Under the pieces are notes generated by a model that saw only the letters and a list, made by a program, of their open reading frames with translations, ran no database searches and was not told where the DNA came from. The translations under genes were made by a program, and so were the position numbers. From Stomoxys calcitrans (Eukaryota; Arthropoda; Insecta; Diptera; Muscidae), in NCBI RefSeq assembly GCF_963082655.1, contig NC_081555.1, positions 91,179,272-91,243,271 on the forward strand: a stretch of 64,000 nt of DNA. Direction: 5' to 3'. Of the stretch, positions 12,401 through 21,400 are shown one piece after another. The first letter of the stretch is position 1, and every line of letters starts with the position of its first letter.

Positions 12401-15400
12401 TCACCGCTTTGGGCAATAATGGGTATCTAATTAAAAGTAGAGTACAAATCTGACATACAAATTTATTCCTTGGTGTCTGAGGGGCCTCCTCACCCCCCAA
12501 AAGCCCCCCGCAGGGCATATTTACCAATTGGGACAATATGGAACAATTTAAAATACACCTTTTCTGGGTGTTTGGCCACAGACATATCACTGGGAATTGT
12601 AGAGAAGACGAGTTTGCAAGACTAGGAACAATTTTTCTAATTCCATGAGGAACTTGAATATGTGGGTATGACTCCAGCGACATATATACAAGCTAGTTAA
12701 TCGGGATAAGGCTTGCAAACTGATGACAGATGGTCACGAATTGAGGGATAAGCTTGATTTAAAAACAAAAGGGGGAATTTTTTATCAAATTATCTCTGAA
12801 GACAAAATTTTCATCAAATTTTCTCTGAAGACAAAATTTCCATGAAATTTTCTCTAAGGCCCAGTATGCTGTGATCATTTTTTGCACCACGCAATGGAGT
12901 TATTTCTACATAATAACGTTTAATATTGAAAAATGTCTACTTTATCAGCAGTCAGATTTCACCATGTGCGTGCTACCGTAAATTACGCTAGAGCTACGTA
13001 CCGGGCTTAAAACAGGTTTGGACAATGTTTTTTTTCCTCTGAACCACCCTGTGTTGGTGAGAAGTCAATCAGGCACTTTTGTCATGTTTAAAGTTCAAAT
13101 CTTTTCGAAAATGTTTGGACACTTTGAGTATAATTTCCTTTACTCTATGAGCTTAAATATCAAATAATTTAAATTTGTATAATTAACCTATCATTCATTC
13201 TCGTCTTGCGATTTTTAACTTGCAACTCAACGAGTTTAGTGGTGCACATTCATTGATTTTCTCTTCTACATTTCATGCCAATGACTTTGGGACTCAAGCG
13301 GCAAAGCATAAAGGCACAAACTGCTCTCGCTAGTATCCAGTTCTTGGCCTCTGAGCCGCCTCAAAATTAGCCAAACTACAGTAATGAGACGACGTCATCG
13401 ACCCGGAGAGATTCGCCAAATATACATTCGCATTGACAACGACTACCACTTAACCACTCATGTAGATAGAAAGTCAATTTCTTTGTGCCGATTGAAATAC
13501 AAAAAACATTTTGTGGCGCATTTCAGTCTTTGCGAAGTGATCTAAGCGAACGGTGGAGAAACATATTTGGACGGGCTGGCACAAAATCAAAAACCACAAC
13601 AAAATAAATGAATAAAAACAAGCGATCAAATAATTGTCGCATATAGATGTGAATTAAGAATATTTAAAAAGTGTATAGAAAGTGATTTTATAAAAAAAGT
13701 GAAACACCCCGTCATCATCACCACCTCAGTAGTATCAACTCTGCGGACATGAGTTTACGTTATATAAACAAAATATTTGAATAAACAAAAAAAAAATCAA
13801 CAGCCATAACAATAACAAGAGAACAAATAAATTGTTCAATTGTTTGTTTACTTACAATACGAATACACACCGATACACTCTTACATTACACTCACTCACT
13901 TAAACCCCCCCCCCCCCCCCCCCCAACAGACACACAACCTATGGAAAAGTTAATAATCAACTACTCTCCCTTGATTCCCGCCAGGCATTTGCAAAGCTTC
14001 TGGGGAGCATCGGGCGATTTTTGGCAAGCGCAATGGGACAAATTCATCGATATTACAGGTAAGTGGTCATAGTGGTGCCTCATATTTCGGCTATATTTTG
14101 CCGCTTCCCCTTTTGTGTTTACTTTCTTTGTGTGCATGTTGCAACAGGTGGAGAAGCGAAACGAATGCTTTGTTATCGCGATTAGTAAATCCAAACATAT
14201 GAGCCAATCCCGATTAGTAATAAATCGTAGCAAGAGTCAGCTGAGTGTTGTAAATTTCAATAAATTTCAGGTGTATAGACAATGAACTTCAATCAGATGC
14301 AATAAAAAGTTACAGCATATGGGCAACTTTACTGTTAAATATAAATATTTTTTTATATGTATATATTACAAAAATAATATAACCAATGGTAAAAAGTTCA
14401 ACGTAAGCATAAGGCAACCACAAGCTCTCTGCATCTAAAAGTACGTTTACATTGGCCACTAAATCCGGATATATGGCCTTTCCGTCATTTAAGTGGTAAA
14501 TCATGTGTTTTTTTGCATGTTTTACCATACAACAAAAAATCCAATTTTCTCTGGATTTATTTTTAAATCCCAAATAAACCCGATTTAATGGCTGACCATC
14601 GCTACATTAGGTTTAGAATAGCACGGCCAGCGCCGAATCCGATAAGCTTCCGGAACAACTGGACAAAATTCGGAAGGCTACTCAGAAGAAGACTTGGGCA
14701 AGATTATGTAGATTTTCCAAGCATAGAAGAGATTGACGAAAATGTCAACAGGATTACGACTGCACTGGTGGGATCCTTCGAAGACAGTTGTCATCTTCGA
14801 GAAAGGAAATCAGCTCAAGAAAAACCCTGGGAGACCGGGGAGATTCGCAATGTTGGGAAAGAGGTCCGCAGACTTTTTAACAGAGCACGTCGTAAAAAAG
14901 CGGAAGTTTATTGGGATGTGTATTACACACGGCTCAAGGAATACAATAAGATTACCAGAGCGGCAAAACGTGCCTCCTGGAAGCTTTTCTGCGAACAGGT
15001 CGATAGCGTTAATGACGCCGCCAAGATAAAAAAGTTTCTCTCAAAAACCCATGTACAAACTGAAACTTTAGTAGACGATATGGGAGTGAGAGCAGAGACA
15101 ACGGAGGACATGTTGAGGCTTTTGATGAAAACCCATTTTCCACAATATACGACGGGACTCACGGAGACACCGGAATTTTGGAATAATGATGTTGATCGAA
15201 GGTTTATAATAACGGAATTTATGGTAAAGGGATCCTTGAGGAGCTTCAAACCATTTAAGTCACCCGGACCTGATGGAATATTTCCGGCGTTATATTCCAT
15301 CAGGTCCGGGTGGCAGACTATCTGGCGCTTCGTCTGGCCAAAATTTTCACTGCGTGCCTAGGACTTTCATATACTATACTTGCAGGAGACAAGGGGGGTG

Positions 15401-18400
15401 TTTATACCCAAGCCCGGCAAAGCATGTTGTGCGAAACCAAAGGCCTACAGACTCATAAAGAGTAAAGAGACATCCAGCGAACTGCTCAAATACAAACAGC
15501 ATGCCTTTGTCAAAGGAAGGTCGGTGGAGACTGCCCTGCACGAGGTTGTGCATTAAAAAGGAAAATCTTTCGATGCCAAAACGTACACACTGGCGGTATG
15601 CATTGACATCGAGGGGGCTTTTAACAATGTGCGGAGCGACACACTGATCCAATCCTTCGACCAGTACCGGGTGGACCCAGTCCTTAGAGACTGGATAAAC
15701 CATATGCTAAGGAACAGTGGGATAAATTGTGTGTTCAATAGCATATATATTGGGTTGCCCAAAAAGTAATTGCGGATTTTTTAAAAGAAAGTAAATGCAT
15801 TTTTAATAAAACTTAGAATACTTTAATCAAATATACTTTTTTTACACTTTTTTCTAAAGCAAGCTAAAAGTAACAGCTGATAACTGACAGAAGAAAGAAT
15901 GCAATCACAGAGTCACAAGCTGTGAAAAAATTTGTCAACGCCGACTATATGAAAAATCCGCAATTACTTTTTGGGCAACCCAATATAAGGGAGAAAGTGG
16001 CACAGGGCACGCCACAGGGGGGAATTTTATCGCCACTCCTATGGGTGACCACCATAAATGACCTATTACGGATGCTGACTGCGGAGGGATTCGAACCCGT
16101 TGTTATAATACTTCTAAGGGGTAAGGATCCGAACGAGCTATGCAGAAGGGCCGAAAGGGTCTTGCATATGACATATGACTGGGCTTGACCCAGAGGTCTC
16201 AATGTTAACCCAGAGAAGACTGGCACATGCCTGTTCACGAGGAAGACGAATGTGGGCCAATTTAACACACCATGTTTCCTCGATAAGACGATTTCGATAT
16301 CTTACAAGGTCAAATACTTAGGTGTAATCTTGGACGGAAAAGGTGAGAAGGCTCACAGATGTTGGGCACTATGTAGACGAGCCGTAGGCTCGAAATGGGG
16401 CCTTAATCTGAGGATAGTCCTCTGGCTCTACAGGAGCGTGGTTAGACCAATACTTACTTACGGTGGTGCAACATAAGGACCATACAATAAGTTCAGAGAA
16501 CATGTTGTCTTGGCATAGGCGGAGCGATGAGGACCGCGCCCACTAGGGCACTGGAGACTATTCTAGATATCCGACCCATTAACATACAGATTAAGTGTGA
16601 GGCAGCCACTATGGCTATGAGACTTAAGGCGATGGGAGAATGGATTGAGGATGGGAGCAACTATAATCGAGGCGACGATAGGAAACCTGGAAGGAAGGGA
16701 AGAGGTTTCCGATCGGATACCTGAGATGAACTTTGAAGTCGCGTGCGAGGCACTGCTGCCATCGGTACAGTCCTGGATTGACGGAACCCTAGTATTGCCA
16801 TCTGGAAGATCATGTTGGGTGTTTACATTGAGAACCCAGGGACTGAGATCTGTTTTAGACTGCTTGACCATAATACGGTCCTGCAGGCGGAGATCCGAGC
16901 GATCACGTAATGTGTGAAGTGGTGTGGTGCTGACGCAAGGACGTCGAGTGTGAATATCTTTACCGACGGTAAAGTTGCCATAATGGCAATAACAACCAGG
17001 ATAATGAGATCACGAACAGTCTTGCAGTGTAAGGAGACTAATGCCTTCTCTGAGGATGGAAAAATCCGCATCGTTTGGGTGGCGGGCCATATCGGAGTAA
17101 GGGGAAATGAAAGGGCAGACGATTTGGCGATGAAAGCCAGAGCAATGTCATCAATACACTTGGTTAACCCGAAGCCTTTCGGGTCGACGCAGTCCGAGTT
17201 AAGGCAGTGGGCGACGAATGCGCATGCAACATTGTGGAACAGTGAAACGGTTGGTAGGACGGCGAAAATCCTATGGGGGGATCCAGATCGTGAGAAGACG
17301 AAATGAAGCAAGGAGGAGGTCAGTATAGCTATTGGTATTATAACGGGACACATAGGTCTACGAGCTAACTTATGTTAAACCGATGCGGCAAGTGACAGCA
17401 GTGTAGGGCATGCGGGGAAGGTGATGAGACGTTGGAGCATTTCCTTTGTCATTGTCCGGCTTTCGCGTCTAACAGATACCGGCACTTAGGTGGAGACACA
17501 ATACCAGACATAAACCAATTAAGGATTTTGTAAGTAGCACGGAATTCCCACGGGGTAAAAGTGGTCGCGTATGCTAATGACTTGGCAATTGATTTTAGGG
17601 GAAAATTTCCCAGCACTCAAAGAGTTATACTTTAGGAAGCTCTACGTACAACAGCGAAGTGGGCTTTTGAAATTGTCTAGGTGTAAATCCGTGCAAGACA
17701 GAAGTATTTCCTTTCAGCAGGAGATACAAGTTGCCTATAGTGGCACCTGTCTCCTTGAGAGGAAAGAATGTTCCATTTACAGAAAGCGCAAAATACCTGG
17801 GTGTTTTGCTGGACAGGAAATTGAACTTCAAATCAAACACTTCAGAAAGGGCAAGAAAGGCAACTTTTGCCCTATACACCTGCAAGAGAGCCATTGACAA
17901 AATTTGGGTGTTTAGACTGCGTCATGCGCTGGGTATATACTACGGTTGTCAGACCTATAATGTTATATGGTGTTGTGGTCTGGTGGACGGCGATTCAAAA
18001 GTCCATCTACTGCTCAATACTTACACGGATCCAAAGTATGGCTTGGTTGTGCATCACAGCCGAACTGAGGACGACACCATCTGATGCACTGAATTTAATG
18101 AGACATCTTTTGCCTCTGGACATTGTGGCTAGACAAATTGCTGCGACCACTGCCGTGAGGCTAAGGAGCTTTCTCTTTAATCATGGGGCGGCTTTAGGCA
18201 ATGTGTTATCCTTGATACAAAGTCCGATGTTCCAGGCAATGTGGATTACACCCTACCTGAGCCGCTTTTTGACAAAAGGAACTGTACAACTATTCCTGAT
18301 AGAAGCAATTGGAGCTACGATATCCGTGGTAATAGAAGTTACATAGACTTCTAAACGGATGGTTCCAAACTAGACGACCAGGTGGGTTTTGGGGTGTACT

Positions 18401-21400
18401 CTAAAGATCTAGAACTGGTCATATCGAAAAGGTTACCCGACCACTGCAGTGTGTATCAAGCGGAGATCCTTGCAATTAAGAAAGTGGTGGAATGGCTAAG
18501 ATATAATGTCACAACGACGATTGGCATAAATATCTTCTCAGACAGCCATTAAATTCTGGAGAACGTATTTCTGAACACAAAAACCGCTCTTGACTGTCGC
18601 AGATCCCTCAACGAGATGGGTGAACAGTTCAAAATTCACCTGTTGTGGGTACCGGACTCCAGAGATATCCCAGGGAATTGTAAAGCGGGCGAGCTTATGA
18701 GACTAGGAACTACCTTACACATTTCACGGAAACTGGAATCTGTGGATATGCCTCTAGCGACATGTAAGCTAAGTTTACAGGACCCGGCCAGAGGGAAATC
18801 GAATAATAGATGATCACAAAGAGCGGGCTATGAGCATTTTAAAGCTATGTGGTCTAATATATACTTGAAGAGATCTACCGCTTTGCTGTCATTGGCTAGA
18901 ACAGATGTCTCCGATACGGATCATACTTCGCATGATTGTTGAAAGCCGTAACTCAAGCCTTTGTTCTAAATTTTAGCCAAATCGGATAAAAATTGAGGCT
19001 TTTATGGGCTCAAGAAGTCATATCGAAAATCGGTTTATATGGGGGCTATATATGTTTATAGGCCGATTCGGATCATCAAGCCTTTGTTCCAAATTTCAGC
19101 GAAATCGGATGAAAATCGAGGCTTCCAAGGGCTCAAGAAGTCAAATCCTGGGATCGGTTTATATGGGCTCAACATCTGTTAATAGACCGATTCGGATCAT
19201 ACTTGGCATGGATGTTGAAAGTCGTAACTCAAGTCTTTGTTCGAAATTATAGCCAACTCGAATGAAAAATTGAGGTTTCTAAGGGCTCGAGGGCTATATA
19301 TGTATATAGATTGATTCGGATCATACATGGATGTTGGAAGTCATTGCTCAAGTCTTTTGTTCTAAATTTCACCTTAACCATATCCAAATCTGAACCGATA
19401 TGGCCATTTGTAACTCCCAACGACCTACATCAATAACAAGTATTTGTGCAAAATTTCAGGCGGCTAGCTTTGAGCGTTCGGCCACTATCGTCATTTCGAC
19501 AGACGGACATGGCAAAATCGACTCAGAATGTCGAGAAAATACAGAATGCTGAGGTGTTACAAACGGAACGACTAGATTAGTACACCTCCATCCTATAGTG
19601 ATGGGTATAAAAATGCAACTGTTATCCAGAAATTTGTATTGATGTGTGTGATATATAAACGGACTAGATTTAGTTAAATCCAAGCCATTAAATTTTCAAT
19701 GTAAACGTGCCGTAACTCTGTCGTTGGCTAAAGCCTTTTGCTTGATTCCACGATGTATGAGTTAATTCCAGCCATCTTTACGCATAACGAATTCATGGGT
19801 TCCTCGGGCTTCCCCATCTTTGATGTCCTTGGAAGTTCCTGTCTAAAACATTTCTTGCTATACCATCATGTGGTGGGCGTAGCAAATGACCCAACAAAGT
19901 CCATTATCTCTTCTCTATACATCGATAGGGGTAATATTTGTTCTCATTTGAAATTCTTCTTTTGAAATTCGATTTGGCCAGAAAATTATTCGACTTTTTA
20001 ATCATTGAAAGTCGACTTCGACTTTTCGAGTTTTTTAAACACAAAAGTCGACTAATCGATTATTTGAAAGTCGACATTGAGATCCCTACTCTTGGATTTT
20101 GGGAAAAAAAAAAGTTGGATATCATCTCACGGTAGCGCTCACCATTCACAGTTATGTTACGATTCGCATCATCTTTAAAGAAGTACGGTCCAATGATGCC
20201 ACCTGCCCATAAACCGCACCAAACTATGACTTCTTCTGGATGCGTTGGTAGCTTCGTCAATCAATGAAAGAAGCGCGCGATTAGCTTTTTTAACAGAGCA
20301 CGCATTTTGATAATAAAATTCAATAATTTGCAAGCGTTTGTCGTTTGCAAGACGATTCATGGTTAAATTATAGACCAAACTGAAGATGTTTGACAGTGAA
20401 ATAAAACAAGAAACGTGCGTGAGTTGATTAAACCAGTTTTGCCATATTTACATTCGAGGTGGTGGGTATACAAAATTCGGCCCGGCCCAAAAAAAAATTC
20501 ATTTTTATCTGTTTTATATGTAAGTTTTGTCGAAATTTGATTAGCATGGCAAATTTTCTTAAATTTTCTCAACTTTTACACGCTATTTCTTCGATTTATC
20601 CCTTCATTAAAAATTTTTTGTAAAAATGTTTTCATTTTCTTTTTTAGGTGATGATCCTTTCATGTTCTGGGTATTCGGAACGAATATCTTTACCATGTTG
20701 GTGTACTGGTTGGTCGGCGGTATCTACACCTTCATGGACATAACAAATTGCCCGGCCTTTTTGCGAAAATACAAAATTCAACCGGGTACAAATGAGCCAG
20801 TGGAGCGAGCAAAGCTATTAAAGGTAAATCTTTTTTTGATTTCTGTTTGTATTTGATTGTCCGGATTATACTGAAAGTACTTATGTCATCATTACCATTA
20901 TAATTTTTTGGCTTTTCCATAATTGCTTTCCACAATCCGTAGAAGATCTGTAGTCACATTTGCATGTGGGGCGGCGATCCTCGTCAAGCTTCTGTAGGTG
21001 AGCAAGCTCGTTCCGGTCTAAAGGACCGATCGCCGTGGAAACAGGGTGGCCATTGGTTATTTAAAGGCGCCAATAAGTCGCCTTGTCATATCAAGCATTA
21101 TAGGCATTCGGATTTTTGCAAGAGCCGTCGCCGCCCGGTCTCTCACTGAGACTTTCCGCTCGATATTGCTACTGCCGTTTCTGCTACTCGTATGGAGCAT
21201 TCCACTATCCACAACCTGTGGATGCGACCCGTAGCTTACAGCTAAGCTTCTCGTGACAGCAATGAACATAGATCGGATCTCAAAGTTCCAGCCTGTGTGG
21301 TGGTCACAGCTATCCCGTGTCGAGTAGAAGTAGTATTTTGTTTTAAAAAGGGACTTGGGATTATGATGTCCGAAACATGTGTGCGAAACATTCACATAGT

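Noticed and set aside
13905..13924. Run of 20 C as an assembly error or gap filler
   Set aside because: Flanked by unique sequence on both sides and in a plausible leader; its exact length may be uncertain, but I treat it as real.
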